Origin: Campylobacterota bacterium
Lineage (GTDB): Bacteria > Babelota > Babeliae > Babelales > RVW-14
Reading direction: 5' to 3'
NCBI GenBank assembly: GCA_020633995.1
Contig: JACKCO010000003.1
Coordinates: forward strand, 620,001 to 684,000
Length of the DNA stretch: 64,000 bases
Shown here: piece after piece, positions 49,135-58,687 of the stretch
Position numbering within the stretch: position 1 is the stretch's first letter
Layout of the letters: every line of letters starts with the position of its first letter
Notes under the pieces: model-generated
What the model was told of the DNA's origin: nothing
Seen by the model: the letters and a program-made list of their open reading frames with translations, nothing else
The model's database searches: none
Translations under genes and position numbers: made by a program

Positions 49135-52002
49135 TTAGAGCTTCTCTAGATCAGACTCTCCTGCATCTACTTTAGCTTTCTTTTTTCCGGTCAAACTAGG
49201 AAATGAGAGCTTACGTTTTTTACTGGTTGCTTTTTCTTTTTTAGGTTTAGGTTCTTTTTCTTTTTTAGGTCGAGAAAATAAAGCCTTGAGTTTACTTTTA
49301 AAGCTTGGTTTTGTGTCACTGGCGGCCTTTTCCACAAGATTGTTTACTTCTTTTATAGCTGCTGTAGGTAGTTGTTGTGTTGGTTGTGGCATTAGGTTGT
49401 TTACAAACATGTCTTCTAAGGCATCAACTTCAAAATCACCACCAGCTTCTTCATTTATACGGATCATTGCGTCTGCGTAGCTCGGGTTTACCACTATTGT
49501 GTTGTAGACCGTTCCTGCTGCATATACCTCATCAATGCCTTCGGTTTGGTTAATCATTCTTGTTGCATGTGGAGAAAGAGTACCATTACCTGCAATGGCG
49601 TCTTGAGCGGCATTTGTTAGAGCTTCATTTTCTTCTGCAACTTTTGTCATGAGCTCTGGGTTTTCGGCATAAATCTCACGCTGGGCATCCTCGTCAAGTT
49701 TGAGATCTTTGACTTTTTGATGTAGAACGTCAATTACTTTAGGGTCTGGGTTGCCATCAACATCTTTGGTGTATTCAATTAATGTCTTAACTATTTGGCC
49801 TTGTGTTTCACGTGCTACTTGCGGATCTTTTAGTTTGCCAGCATACCCAATTGTATCGACCAGGACATTTTGAAGAGTGCTAACTTTTTGATTTTCTGTT
49901 GTTGCAGCCTTCAAAACTTCAAGGCCGTTAGAGATGCCGTTCTTAAGAATAGTTATTTTTTGATCGTCATCTAGGCCGAGCTTGTCTGCATAGAAAGTAT
50001 TTTCAAAAACATTACGCAGTACTTGATTTGTTGACATGGCAATACCGCTTTCTCCAATAACGTCTTGTTTGTGGGCCTCTTTGAGGTTTTGTATAATTCT
50101 CTTGTCTCTTCCCTTGCCATCTCCTTCGGCCATATCTATCAGTTCTTTGAGCAGAGTTTGTACACCTCCTTCAAATTGATCAGGTGTTACTCTTTTGGCA
50201 ACCAACACATCATCTTGCTGACCTGGTTGCTTTAATTGATTTGCAAGAACGCGTAACTGGGTAGGTTCAAGGCGTCCCATAATAACGCTAAACGATTCGT
50301 TTTCTTTACCGATATTACGTGCGTGAGCGATTGTTGTAGCAAGTTGTTTGATGTCTTGTTCTTTCGCGGATTCAGTTTTTGCTTTTAAGGTGTTTATAGC
50401 AGTATCAGTTGCTCTTACTCGAAGATCTTCTTTATATTCGTCAGTCGTTTTAAACTGAGGGCGGTATAATGCGGCTTCAAGTATTGAGTTTATGTATCCT
50501 ACTCCGTCTTCTTTATCTGCAGCAAGTTCGCTAGCTTTATCAAGTAAGAGATCAAAAGTTTTTTGTACAGCTTGAGGATCATCACTGTTTTGTGCTGCTT
50601 TAAGCTGTTGAAAGCCAAGAGACGTGAAGTTGCTAACGGTATTTGGGTCTAGTTCTTTGATCTCGAGCTCTCGTTGTTTACTCTCAAGCGCTTGCTTCAT
50701 TGGCGCAACTTGTTCTTTACGTTTGTTTAAGATAGCATCAGTTTCTTTTCTTCTTTCTTCAGGGGTTTTCTTTGTTCCGTCACTATGTTCACTTTTTACT
50801 CGTATGGCTCCCATTTCAATAGCTTCTATCGATTTTTTCAAGTCTTTGATATCTGCTTTCAAGCTTTCTTTTGTGGCCTTTTTTTCTGGAACAGTTTTCT
50901 TGACCGCTCTGAGCAGTTGAATTGCTTCTGGCTCGTCGGCTGTTTTCTCTGGTTCGGTTACTTTTTGTAGTGTGGTTTCTTTTTCTTTAATCTGTCGTTT
51001 CAGCTTAGCAATTTCTTGTTGTTGTGCTTGTTTAAGTAAGTCCCTTGCCTTTCCTTCACTGATAAGTTCAAGTTCTGGCATGTCGTCATCGTCGTCGTCA
51101 TCTGTCGTTTTTTCTTTTTTCTCAGGAATTCTATCTGGTTCATCTTCAAGCCTTGGCGCTTCTGTTATTGCTTCAAAATCTTCTTCCTTGATTACGGTTA
51201 TTTCTTCGTCTTCGTCGCCGAATTTAATAGCTTGGTCTTCAGTTTTAGGCTCTTCGGCTTTTGCAGTAGCGGCTTCTTTTGCTTTTGCTGCGTCAGTTGC
51301 ATCATCCCAGTCGTCGTCTTCAACCTCATCTGCCTCATCTCCAATAGACTTTCGTCGTCCGGTTATTTTGCTCATGTCAAGTGGTGCGGCGGGAGTAGGG
51401 TCGGGTTTTTTTGTTACTGATGCTGGCGCCATAGGCTTTGCAGCTGCGGGTCTTGCAGGGAGGGGTCTTGCTTTGGGTTTGGTGTCGACTTTTGGTTGAA
51501 CCTGTTTGGGTGTTACTGTTGGTTTGAAAACGGGAGTCTGCGTGGTGGGTTCATCCCATTCGTCCTCTTTGACTACGTCTTCTCCTTCATCTTTTTTTGT
51601 TGTTTCTTCAGCCGCTTTTCTCTTTTGGAAAACTTTTAGCAATGCTTCTTGTATACTGGGGGGTTCTTCTGTTTTTACAGATTTTTCCGGTACTTTTCTT
51701 TCGGTAGCTGGTTTAAGTTTGAACCCTCCGGCTCTTATTTCATCGAGTAATCCAGCTTTTCCCGTAGGCATTGGAGGTGTAAATTTTGATGGGCCAGCTG
51801 GTTTTGTTGTACCTGCATCAGTTTCAACACTGCTAGGGATTCGTTTTGAGGGAAGGATACCTCCTGGCGGTGGAGGAGGTGGCGGTGGTGCCCCCGTCGC
51901 ACCTTTTGCTTTCATTGCATCAAGTTCGCTGGCATTAAGTATGCTGCACGTAGTAAGCACCAAAGCGATAGCCAGTAAATAACTAAAACGTGATTTATTC
52001 AT
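49135..52002 (-). CDS. Large exported protein with polyproline, WH2-like and acidic DW motifs (candidate actin-interacting factor)
   Basis: 955 residues. A signal peptide covers about 1-24. Residues 39-46 are eight consecutive Pro followed by GG. Around residues 84-98 the stretch LLDEIRAGGFKLK fits the WH2 actin-binding motif (LL-x-x-I-R-x-G, then LK, with one extra residue before LK). Two acidic segments with a Trp follow: EDEWDE (about 146-151) and EDDDWDD (about 228-234), like the Arp2/3-binding A motifs of WASP proteins. Residues 300-450 are charged coiled coil (EIAKLKRQIKEKETTLQKV). The region from about 470 to 880 is helical without known domains, and the C-terminus is highly basic (KSKLKALFSRPKKEKEPKPKKEK). 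The order polyproline, WH2, acidic is that of eukaryotic and bacterial actin nucleators. The actin role is inferred from motifs only. Confidence 0.75.
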   Translation of the reverse strand: MNKSRFSYLLAIALVLTTCSILNASELDAMKAKGATGAPPPPPPPPGGILPSKRIPSSVETDAGTTKPAGPSKFTPPMPTGKAGLLDEIRAGGFKLKPATERKVPEKSVKTEEPPSIQEALLKVFQKRKAAEETTKKDEGEDVVKEDEWDEPTTQTPVFKPTVTPKQVQPKVDTKPKARPLPARPAAAKPMAPASVTKKPDPTPAAPLDMSKITGRRKSIGDEADEVEDDDWDDATDAAKAKEAATAKAEEPKTEDQAIKFGDEDEEITVIKEEDFEAITEAPRLEDEPDRIPEKKEKTTDDDDDDDMPELELISEGKARDLLKQAQQQEIAKLKRQIKEKETTLQKVTEPEKTADEPEAIQLLRAVKKTVPEKKATKESLKADIKDLKKSIEAIEMGAIRVKSEHSDGTKKTPEERRKETDAILNKRKEQVAPMKQALESKQRELEIKELDPNTVSNFTSLGFQQLKAAQNSDDPQAVQKTFDLLLDKASELAADKEDGVGYINSILEAALYRPQFKTTDEYKEDLRVRATDTAINTLKAKTESAKEQDIKQLATTIAHARNIGKENESFSVIMGRLEPTQLRVLANQLKQPGQQDDVLVAKRVTPDQFEGGVQTLLKELIDMAEGDGKGRDKRIIQNLKEAHKQDVIGESGIAMSTNQVLRNVFENTFYADKLGLDDDQKITILKNGISNGLEVLKAATTENQKVSTLQNVLVDTIGYAGKLKDPQVARETQGQIVKTLIEYTKDVDGNPDPKVIDVLHQKVKDLKLDEDAQREIYAENPELMTKVAEENEALTNAAQDAIAGNGTLSPHATRMINQTEGIDEVYAAGTVYNTIVVNPSYADAMIRINEEAGGDFEVDALEDMFVNNLMPQPTQQLPTAAIKEVNNLVEKAASDTKPSFKSKLKALFSRPKKEKEPKPKKEKATSKKRKLSFPSLTGKKKAKVDAGESDLEKL

Positions 52003-52137
52003 AACAAGAGTCCCCTTTAAATCGATTAACGATACAATACAGCATCAGTGTAAAGATTCAGGAAGAAAATAATCAAGCTATTTGGTTTTTTATAAATTAA
52101 TGATTGAATTTATGGGTGTCGGCGCTGTCGAAGAGGT

Positions 52138-52776
52138 TTAGTCCAAAAAGAAGGTAATGCTTTTGCCCAAAAACCATATACCGGTGCAAAACATTAAAAT
52201 ACCGGTTAGTGTGGTTAGGTAGTTAAGGCGTTGGGGATTGATTTTTCTGCCCAGAAAGCTTGCAATGAACGCCACAGTACCCAAAATGCTGGTTGAAGCG
52301 CTGATTGTTACTGTACTGCCGACAAAAAGGATATGTGTTGGCATACTGCCTGCCTTGAGTGGTAAAATTTTGGATGCGGCAAATACGAAAAATGCAACAC
52401 TGACGGGATTAACTGTTGTGAGCAAAAATGTTTTTGTTACGGTTGCAAGAGCAGAGTCGCGTTTTGTTGTCGTGGTTTGTGTTGCGCTGTAGTGTCGTTT
52501 GAGCGTGAGTGAGCCAATAGTGATCAGGAGTATGCCGCCGGCAATATCAAGACACAAATTGCCGTACTGATACTGCTCAACAATGCTCAGTGCTCCAAAA
52601 AGACCCATGAGCAAAAGAAATCCGTCACCCAGTGCAGCGCCAAATGCAGTCAAAAAGCCTTTTTTGAAACCATGAATTGCAGCGTTATTAAATGTCATGA
52701 CAAAGATCGGCCCGACAGCGGATGCAGCTAAAACTCCAATAGTAAAACATTTTATAAAAAACACATAATGAATCAT
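52138..52776 (-). CDS. LysE-family transporter
   Basis: 212 residues with six hydrophobic segments. The N-terminal GVLAASAVGPIFVMTFNNAAIHG and GFLTAFGAALGDGFLLLMGLFG are typical of LysE/RhtB exporters of amino acids. TTVNPVSVAFFVFAASKIL is the usual second conserved part. The substrate is unknown. It is divergent from glmM. Confidence 0.9.
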   Translation of the reverse strand: MIHYVFFIKCFTIGVLAASAVGPIFVMTFNNAAIHGFKKGFLTAFGAALGDGFLLLMGLFGALSIVEQYQYGNLCLDIAGGILLITIGSLTLKRHYSATQTTTTKRDSALATVTKTFLLTTVNPVSVAFFVFAASKILPLKAGSMPTHILFVGSTVTISASTSILGTVAFIASFLGRKINPQRLNYLTTLTGILMFCTGIWFLGKSITFFLD

Positions 52777-52907
52777 GATATCGATTAATACATTTAAGTT
52801 GAGATTAAATTATCCTTTTATGGTAAATTATTTTAACATAATGAAAGGCTGGGAGAAAAGATTTATTTCAAAATTACAATTAAGCATAAAAAAATAGGAG
52901 CAGGGCA

Positions 52908-54242
52908 ATGCAAATCGCGTTTGGTACTGATGGGATACGGGGTAATGCTGATATTTTTCCATTCACCGATGATGCATTATATGCTCTTGGTCGCTGTATA
53001 GGGCAGTGGGCGTGTGAAAAGTATGCTACACAAACGCCTAAGCTATTGATTGGTGCCGATACTCGCCAGAGTGGTGACCGAATTAAGACACAGCTGGTTT
53101 CTGGACTAGTGTATGAGGGTTGTGTTGTTATTGATGGCGGTATTTTGCCAACGCCGGCTGTGGCATCATTGGTGCATAGCCAGGATGATTTTCATGCGGG
53201 CATTGTTATTTCCGCATCACATAATCCATTTCATGACAATGGCATCAAGGTGCTGGATGGCACGACGTGCAAAATTACGCCAGAAGATGAGCAAAGTATT
53301 ACGGCATTCTTTAGCCAGTGTTATCAGCAGGGCATTGTTGGCTCTCGTGTGGAGCATGGCTTGCAGCAGTGGGGGCAAGCTGGACAGGCATATGCATGTC
53401 ATATTCTTTCGTTTTTTGATAAGCGCCAGTTTAAAGGGCTTCGTGTAGTACTTGACTGTGCACACGGTGCAACGTACAAATTAGCCCCAGATATCTTTGC
53501 CCAGCTTGGTGCAGAGGTGGTTGCGCTTAATGTTTGCCCTGATGGCTGCAACATTAACAAGGGCTGTGGCGCGCTGTACCCAGACAAACTTGCAGCTGTT
53601 GTGCGTGAGCACAATGCGGATATCGGTTTTTCATTTGATGGTGACGGTGATCGTGTCATTGCAGTTAACAAGCATGGTGAGATAAAAAATGGCGATGACA
53701 TGTTGGCATTGCTGTGCTTGTCACCACGCTACCAAAACATGCAGGCGGTGGTTGGCACGCTTATGACCAACCAAGGGTTTGAGGTGTTTTTGCGTAAGCA
53801 CAACAAGCAACTTGTGCGTACTCCTGTGGGCGATAAGTATGTTGCAGCGCAGCTTGAGCAGGATAGTTTGTTGCTTGGTGGTGAGGCGTCTGGGCATTTG
53901 ATTTTGGCAGACTATCTGTTAACCGGAGATGGTATTTTTGTTGCACTCAGCATTTTGCGTGAACTGCAGCGTTCTGGTAATTGGGACTTTACAACCTTTG
54001 AAAAGTATCCACAGGTCTTGTGTAGCGTTCCTGTTGATAAAAAAAATGATTTATCGTTTGCGCCGTATGCACAAGTTATTGACCAATATCGTGAGCAGCT
54101 TGATTCTGGTCGCTTGGTTGTTCGCTATTCTGGTACTGAAGACTTGCTGCGTGTAATGACCGAGGCCCCGACTCATGATCTTGCTCATACGGTTGCCTAT
54201 GACCTAGCGCGTGATTTAAAAAATATGTTAAATGCCTCATAA
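52908..54242 (+). CDS. glmM: Phosphoglucosamine mutase
   Basis: 444 residues. The four-domain phosphohexomutase motifs are complete: FGTDGIRG (start), the phosphoserine loop VISASHNPFHDNGIK, the metal loop SFDGDGDRVIAVN, the sugar loop GGEASGH and the phosphate loop RYSGTEDLLRVM. It makes glucosamine-1-phosphate from glucosamine-6-phosphate for peptidoglycan and lipid A. The DUF502 gene follows at once. Confidence 0.95.
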   Translation: MQIAFGTDGIRGNADIFPFTDDALYALGRCIGQWACEKYATQTPKLLIGADTRQSGDRIKTQLVSGLVYEGCVVIDGGILPTPAVASLVHSQDDFHAGIVISASHNPFHDNGIKVLDGTTCKITPEDEQSITAFFSQCYQQGIVGSRVEHGLQQWGQAGQAYACHILSFFDKRQFKGLRVVLDCAHGATYKLAPDIFAQLGAEVVALNVCPDGCNINKGCGALYPDKLAAVVREHNADIGFSFDGDGDRVIAVNKHGEIKNGDDMLALLCLSPRYQNMQAVVGTLMTNQGFEVFLRKHNKQLVRTPVGDKYVAAQLEQDSLLLGGEASGHLILADYLLTGDGIFVALSILRELQRSGNWDFTTFEKYPQVLCSVPVDKKNDLSFAPYAQVIDQYREQLDSGRLVVRYSGTEDLLRVMTEAPTHDLAHTVAYDLARDLKNMLNAS

Positions 54243-54252
54243 AGGGTGTCAT

Positions 54253-54942
54253 GTGAATAAAATTGTTGAAAAAGTACTAGATTTTTTTGCGCATATCAGA
54301 AATTTGTTTTTGAGTGGCCTGTTCACGATCATTCCGATTGCGGCCACAGTCTTTTTTATTAATTTTGCGTACAATTTTTCGGTTCGTATGCTCGAACCAC
54401 TCAGACGCTTAGAGCCAGATTATCTTCAGCGTATTCCCGGTTCTGAATTTGTGCTGATCATGATTTTTATTTTAGCTTTAGGCGCTATTTTGCGATTTTT
54501 TATCGTGCATAGTGTTGTGAGTTATTGTGAAGAAGTTATTGCTAAAATACCGTTTATTCGCATTGTGTATTCATCGGCAAAAATTCTGGTCGACTTCTTT
54601 AAGGTTTCTGATTCTACTAAGGTTGGCCAGCGCAAAGTTGTTCTTATTCCCTACCCGAAAAAGGGTCAATACCACATGGCTTTTTTGCTTGAAGATGCTC
54701 TTGATAGCTATCAAAAGGTCATTCCTGAAGCAGTTAAAAAGCGCCCTGATGAAAAGTATTATAAAGTTTTCATGCCGAACTCACCAAACCCAACAACGGG
54801 TTACTTTTTTATCATGTCTGAAGATGATATTATTCACACCGATGTTACCTTTGAAGAGGCGATTAAAGTCCTTGTTTCGTGCGGACTGGTAACACCCGAA
54901 AGCCTTAAGGCGCTACCGCCACTTGAGATGCCGCTAAAGTAA
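54253..54942 (+). CDS. DUF502 membrane protein
   Basis: 229 residues from GTG 54253, which has AAGGG six bases upstream; a start at 54232 would overlap glmM. The family pattern is present: FLSGLFTIIPIAATVFFINF, a second membrane segment (FVLIMIFILALGAILRFFI), then YSSAKILVDFFKVSD and KVVLIPYPKKGQYHMAFLLED. DUF502 proteins are bacterial inner-membrane proteins of unproven role. It lies six bases before an LptF/G-like permease. Confidence 0.88.
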   Translation: MNKIVEKVLDFFAHIRNLFLSGLFTIIPIAATVFFINFAYNFSVRMLEPLRRLEPDYLQRIPGSEFVLIMIFILALGAILRFFIVHSVVSYCEEVIAKIPFIRIVYSSAKILVDFFKVSDSTKVGQRKVVLIPYPKKGQYHMAFLLEDALDSYQKVIPEAVKKRPDEKYYKVFMPNSPNPTTGYFFIMSEDDIIHTDVTFEEAIKVLVSCGLVTPESLKALPPLEMPLK

Positions 54943-54948
54943 ACGTGT

Positions 54949-55995
54949 ATGGTTTTAATCTCCTATCTGAGTCGACGTTTTAGCGCCTATTTTTTGACGT
55001 TTAGCCTTTTACTTGCGGTACTGGTTAATTTTGTAGAGTTTGTCGAAAAAGTGGTTCGGACCGACAGCGCTTCTTTGACAGATATTGCTTACTTTGTAGG
55101 CATTAATTTTGTTGTTTCACTCTTTGACCTTGCCCCACAGGCAAGCTGGCTGGCAACCTTTTTTTTGCTGCGTGAGCTTGCAAGCCAGCATGAGTGGGAT
55201 GTTTTGAATCTGGTAGGTCTAACGCCACAAAAATGCATGGCTTATGTTTTTGGTGCGGGGCTTTTACTTGCCGGGGGAATTGCGGTAGTCAAAGAAGTCT
55301 GGATTGTGCCGTTAGCCAGCCACGCACAACGATACAAGCTTGAAACATTTAAGCAGCAATCGGTAGATGCTATTGTCGACCGTTGGCTTATGTTTGACGA
55401 TGGTGTATTTGGACACGTTGGCTCATTCGACTTTAGAACAGGGCAGGGTACAAACCTGCTGCTGCTCTACGTGGATGATGTCTTTTTATTGAAAAAAATA
55501 ATAACAGCACCGACATTTAATTTTGGCAATGATGCTGATGCTTTGCTTGTACAGCAAGCGCGTTTGTATGATCAAGCATCCGGTCAGCACTCACAGCTGG
55601 TTGAACAGACCATTATGCTCCAGGGCTTTTTACCGCAACTTAAGGCTGACGTTCAGGTACCGACATTGGCTAACTTGTTGGGCTGTGTGTTTGGTCAGGG
55701 GATGCATGTGCCATGGAACGTTCGTAATGAGTTGTTGTATGCAGCGCTCAAGCGCATTGTTGAATATATGCATTTGATACTCTATCCATTACTGACGTTT
55801 GTGTTGTTTGCATTATTTGTTGGGAGTGCTCAGCGATCGTGGTTTGTTCTTTTCATTCCCTATTTTTTGATTACGCTGCTGGGTATTTGGGGTGATTTTT
55901 TGGTGTTAGGCTCAGGGGTGAGTGCATGGCTGCTGTTGATGCTCTATTTTCCTGTGTTCTTATTTTTGCTCAGTAGCTTATTTGTGCTTGCTTGA
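54949..55995 (+). CDS. LptF/LptG-type permease (YjgP/YjgQ family)
   Basis: 348 residues. Six membrane segments sit in the usual pattern, three at the N-terminus (YLSRRFSAYFLTFSLLLAVLVNFVEF) and three at the C-terminus (IVEYMHLILYPLLTFVLFALF), with a soluble periplasmic region between (about 120-250). The family forms the permease of the lipopolysaccharide export complex. Only one such gene is here, so its partner must lie elsewhere or it works as a homodimer. It supports a Gram-negative envelope. Confidence 0.88.
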   Translation: MVLISYLSRRFSAYFLTFSLLLAVLVNFVEFVEKVVRTDSASLTDIAYFVGINFVVSLFDLAPQASWLATFFLLRELASQHEWDVLNLVGLTPQKCMAYVFGAGLLLAGGIAVVKEVWIVPLASHAQRYKLETFKQQSVDAIVDRWLMFDDGVFGHVGSFDFRTGQGTNLLLLYVDDVFLLKKIITAPTFNFGNDADALLVQQARLYDQASGQHSQLVEQTIMLQGFLPQLKADVQVPTLANLLGCVFGQGMHVPWNVRNELLYAALKRIVEYMHLILYPLLTFVLFALFVGSAQRSWFVLFIPYFLITLLGIWGDFLVLGSGVSAWLLLMLYFPVFLFLLSSLFVLA

Positions 55996-56000
55996 GTGTT

Positions 56001-56126
56001 CTCGTCACCCTGACAAATAAGCTCGTCGCTCCGGGCTCGACCCGGAGTCCATTTCTAAAAGATAAAACCTATGTTTTTTGACCTGAGTATAGCCATGGAT
56101 ACCGGTTCGTGGGCCGGCATGACGAG
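56001..56126. repeat. Interspersed palindromic repeat element
   Basis: A 126-base element in a 337-base gap without a gene (55996-56332). Its ends are CTCGTCA and TGACGAG in inverted orientation. Inside are a strong hairpin CTCCGGG-CTCGA-CCCGGAG (56029-56047) and a GGATACCGG...CCGGCATGACGAG arm. It looks like the short intergenic palindromic elements scattered in many bacterial genomes. A TATAAT at 56294-56299 downstream may be the -10 of the next gene. Confidence 0.7.
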
Positions 56127-56332
56127 TGTTTGGAGATGCTTACTGTGAAATAGGTAAGTCTTTTTTATTTTTTGCGATAGACATATTTCTTTCAAAGAGT
56201 ATTAAAGGGTCTGGAGAGTCTGAAAAATAGCTTGTTCTAGTTGAAAAAATGATTGTTTTATATGATACTGAAAAAGTTATTTACGTTGTGTTTTATAATG
56301 ATAGTGTAATTTTTTAAGAGGGAGCACTTTTC

Positions 56333-57628
56333 ATGAAGAAAAGGGTTGGTGTTGTTTCATCTCGTCTGTTGTTGTGTGCAAGTTTGTTGTTGAGCTGTTC
56401 TTACCAGCCATTTGCTCTTGCAAAAACTCAGAGCGCACAAGACAAAGAATCATTGAAAAAATTGTTCGGCAAAGAAAAAAGTTTGCCAGCATTGCCTGAA
56501 GGATTTACAACTCGTTCAGAAGTTTCTGTAGAACAGGAAAATGCAACTGCTGATGCTACACAAGCAGAGCAGCCTAAACCTACTACATCAGTAACACCAG
56601 AGCAGGTTGACCAAGCCGTCGAAAATCTTGAGCAAGCTGTTGATTTGTTAAAACCAGTTGAGCAAGTAATTACTGAAAATAACCTCATCGGTGCGGTTTC
56701 TCAGCAAGTGCTTGAAGCGGTACAAAATGATGGTGAACTAGTCGAGGCATTGCTTGAAGAAGCTGATGAGCTTGAAGAGAACTATGATCCATCAGCACCA
56801 CGAAAAGAGTATACTCGTTTTAATCAGCCATTTGCATTTTTTCATAGTGTTGGCAAATATCCAATGCTTATGAAGTTTGATCCACGTACTGGTGTGACTG
56901 ATTTGGTTAACTGTGGTTATGAGGACCAGTCATCTGGTTCGACTAGTTTGGTAACACAGGCTGAGCATTTGGTTGATCTTAAACCAGTATGGACATTTCA
57001 AAAATATGCTTATCTTCCAGGCCTTCAGGTTGAGAAGAAATTTCAAGGGCAGCGTGAAGCAGTTCTTGGGCAGATGCTTGAAAGCATTTTTGTAAAAGGC
57101 GAGTACAAAGGCACCGTGTTACTTGATGAGTATAATGCTGGTCTGCCTATGAAATGGGTACTTAAAGATGAGGGCCATTTAGCATCTGTAGTACAGTATC
57201 TTAAAAAGAATGGTATTGTTAAAAGAGCAGAAAAGCCAGTTTTATTGCTTGAAATGGTTAATGAGATCAGTAGTATGCATGATAATAGCGATATTAAATT
57301 TTTGAAGAAATATTATCACCTATTGACAACAGAGGATCTCAGCCCAGAAGCACGTAAGTTTTATAAGCATTGCGACGACAAACTTCAAGATGTTATTGAA
57401 GCGACCAAAGATGCAACTACTGTTGGTAAAGGGTATGTTGACAAAATACTTGATGACCTTGAGAAAGAATTTGGTGCATTTAAGGGACAAAATATTACTT
57501 CAAAAGTTGTCAAAACAACTACAGTATTACTGAGTGTTTTCATCATCTATAAACTGAGTGAGAAGCTTGTTGATACGTTTATCGTTTCTCCAATTCATAA
57601 AAAGATTTGTGAATTAGCTGGAAAATAG
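56333..57628 (+). CDS. Exported protein of unknown function, membrane-anchored at its end
   Basis: 431 residues, with AAGAGGGAG before the ATG. The N-terminus is a signal with a possible lipobox (LLLSC near residue 22). Residues 60-140 are acidic helical (VDQAVENLEQAVDLLKPVEQV). The middle region (AFFHSVGKYPMLMKFDPRTGVTDL) and the end, with a hydrophobic helix (VVKTTTVLLSVFIIYKLSE) near residue 400, have no known family. A terminator follows. Confidence 0.65.
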   Translation: MKKRVGVVSSRLLLCASLLLSCSYQPFALAKTQSAQDKESLKKLFGKEKSLPALPEGFTTRSEVSVEQENATADATQAEQPKPTTSVTPEQVDQAVENLEQAVDLLKPVEQVITENNLIGAVSQQVLEAVQNDGELVEALLEEADELEENYDPSAPRKEYTRFNQPFAFFHSVGKYPMLMKFDPRTGVTDLVNCGYEDQSSGSTSLVTQAEHLVDLKPVWTFQKYAYLPGLQVEKKFQGQREAVLGQMLESIFVKGEYKGTVLLDEYNAGLPMKWVLKDEGHLASVVQYLKKNGIVKRAEKPVLLLEMVNEISSMHDNSDIKFLKKYYHLLTTEDLSPEARKFYKHCDDKLQDVIEATKDATTVGKGYVDKILDDLEKEFGAFKGQNITSKVVKTTTVLLSVFIIYKLSEKLVDTFIVSPIHKKICELAGK

Positions 57629-57650
57629 ACACTTCTAGTTTTTAGGATTT

Positions 57651-57684
57651 AAGAGGCAGCCATTAATGGCTGCCTCTTTTTTTG
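57651..57684 (+). terminator. Rho-independent terminator
   Basis: AAGAGGCAGCCATTAATGGCTGCCTCTTTTTTT: a 14-pair stem with a short loop and a T-run. Confidence 0.92.
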
Positions 57685-57739
57685 TTTTGTGCTACACTCG
57701 AGCAAAAAGCATCAATCAAAAAAGTGAGAGAGTAGTATC

Positions 57740-58687
57740 ATGGACCAATCAAATCATCGTGTTCTCATCACGGGGGGAGCCGGGTTTCTCGGTAGTCATT
57801 TAACAAAGCGCATGCTTGAGCAAGGGTATAGTGTCATTGTGCTTGATGATCTGAGCACGGGTAGCCTTAAAAACCTTGCTGAGTGCAAGGATAATGAAAA
57901 TTTTACGTTTATGGAGCACGACATTATTGATCCAATTGACCTAGATGTTGATTGGATTTTTAATTTTGCTTGCCCAGCATCGCCCGTTCATTATCAAAAA
58001 GATCCAGTCAGGACAACCAAGACGAGTGTGCTTGGTGCGCTGAATATGCTTGAACTTGCAAAAAAGCACGGTGCACGCATTATGCAAGCATCAACGAGCG
58101 AGGTGTATGGTGATCCGCTTGAGCATCCACAGACTGAGCAGTACCGTGGTCATGTGAATCCAATTGGCATTCGTGCTTGCTATGATGAAGGCAAGCGGTG
58201 TGCAGAGTCATTATTTTTTGATTATCATCGCATGCATAATGTTGATATCAAGGTTATTCGAATTTTTAATACCTATGGTCCAAACATGGATGTCAACGAC
58301 GGTCGTGTTGTGAGTAATTTTATTATCCAGGCACTGCAAAATGAACCACTTACCGTTTATGGTGATGGCACGCAAACGCGGTCATTTTGTTATGTTGATG
58401 ATTTGATCAACGGCATCATTGCCATGATGCAGTCTGACAAAGAAATTACAGGGCCAATCAACCTTGGTAACTGCGATGAATTTACCGTGCTTGATCTGGT
58501 TAAGCATGTCAAAAGCTTTACAGACAGTTCGTCGGTGATCAGCTTTAAGCCTCTGCCTGAGGATGATCCAACACAGCGTTGCCCCGACATTACGCAGGCA
58601 AAAAGCCTGTTGGGCTGGGAGCCAAAAGTTGATTTGAAACACGGGCTTGAACAGACCGTTGAGTATTTTGCTAAGGAACTTGAATGA
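57740..58687 (+). CDS. NAD-dependent sugar epimerase/decarboxylase, UDP-glucuronate decarboxylase (UXS) type
   Basis: 315 residues. TGGAGFLGSHLTKRM is the Rossmann motif, with DDLSTGSLKN. FACPASPVHYQKDPVRTTKTSV, QASTSEVYGDPLEHPQ, RACYDEGKRCAE and RIFNTYGPNM are characteristic of UDP-xylose synthase; the YxxxK catalytic pair is in CYDEGKR. It converts UDP-glucuronate to UDP-xylose and so supplies pentose for the polysaccharide. It starts an operon of overlapping genes running to the right edge. Confidence 0.9.
   Translation: MDQSNHRVLITGGAGFLGSHLTKRMLEQGYSVIVLDDLSTGSLKNLAECKDNENFTFMEHDIIDPIDLDVDWIFNFACPASPVHYQKDPVRTTKTSVLGALNMLELAKKHGARIMQASTSEVYGDPLEHPQTEQYRGHVNPIGIRACYDEGKRCAESLFFDYHRMHNVDIKVIRIFNTYGPNMDVNDGRVVSNFIIQALQNEPLTVYGDGTQTRSFCYVDDLINGIIAMMQSDKEITGPINLGNCDEFTVLDLVKHVKSFTDSSSVISFKPLPEDDPTQRCPDITQAKSLLGWEPKVDLKHGLEQTVEYFAKELE

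Noticed and set aside
50972..51499. A 175-codon open frame on the plus strand opposite the 955-residue gene
   Set aside because: It is Ser/Val-rich low-complexity sequence that mirrors the acidic and Lys-rich codons of the real gene, and it has no ribosome site or recognisable domain.
51506..51982. A 158-codon open frame on the plus strand with a Gly run
   Set aside because: The Gly run is the reverse complement of the polyproline codons of the real gene.
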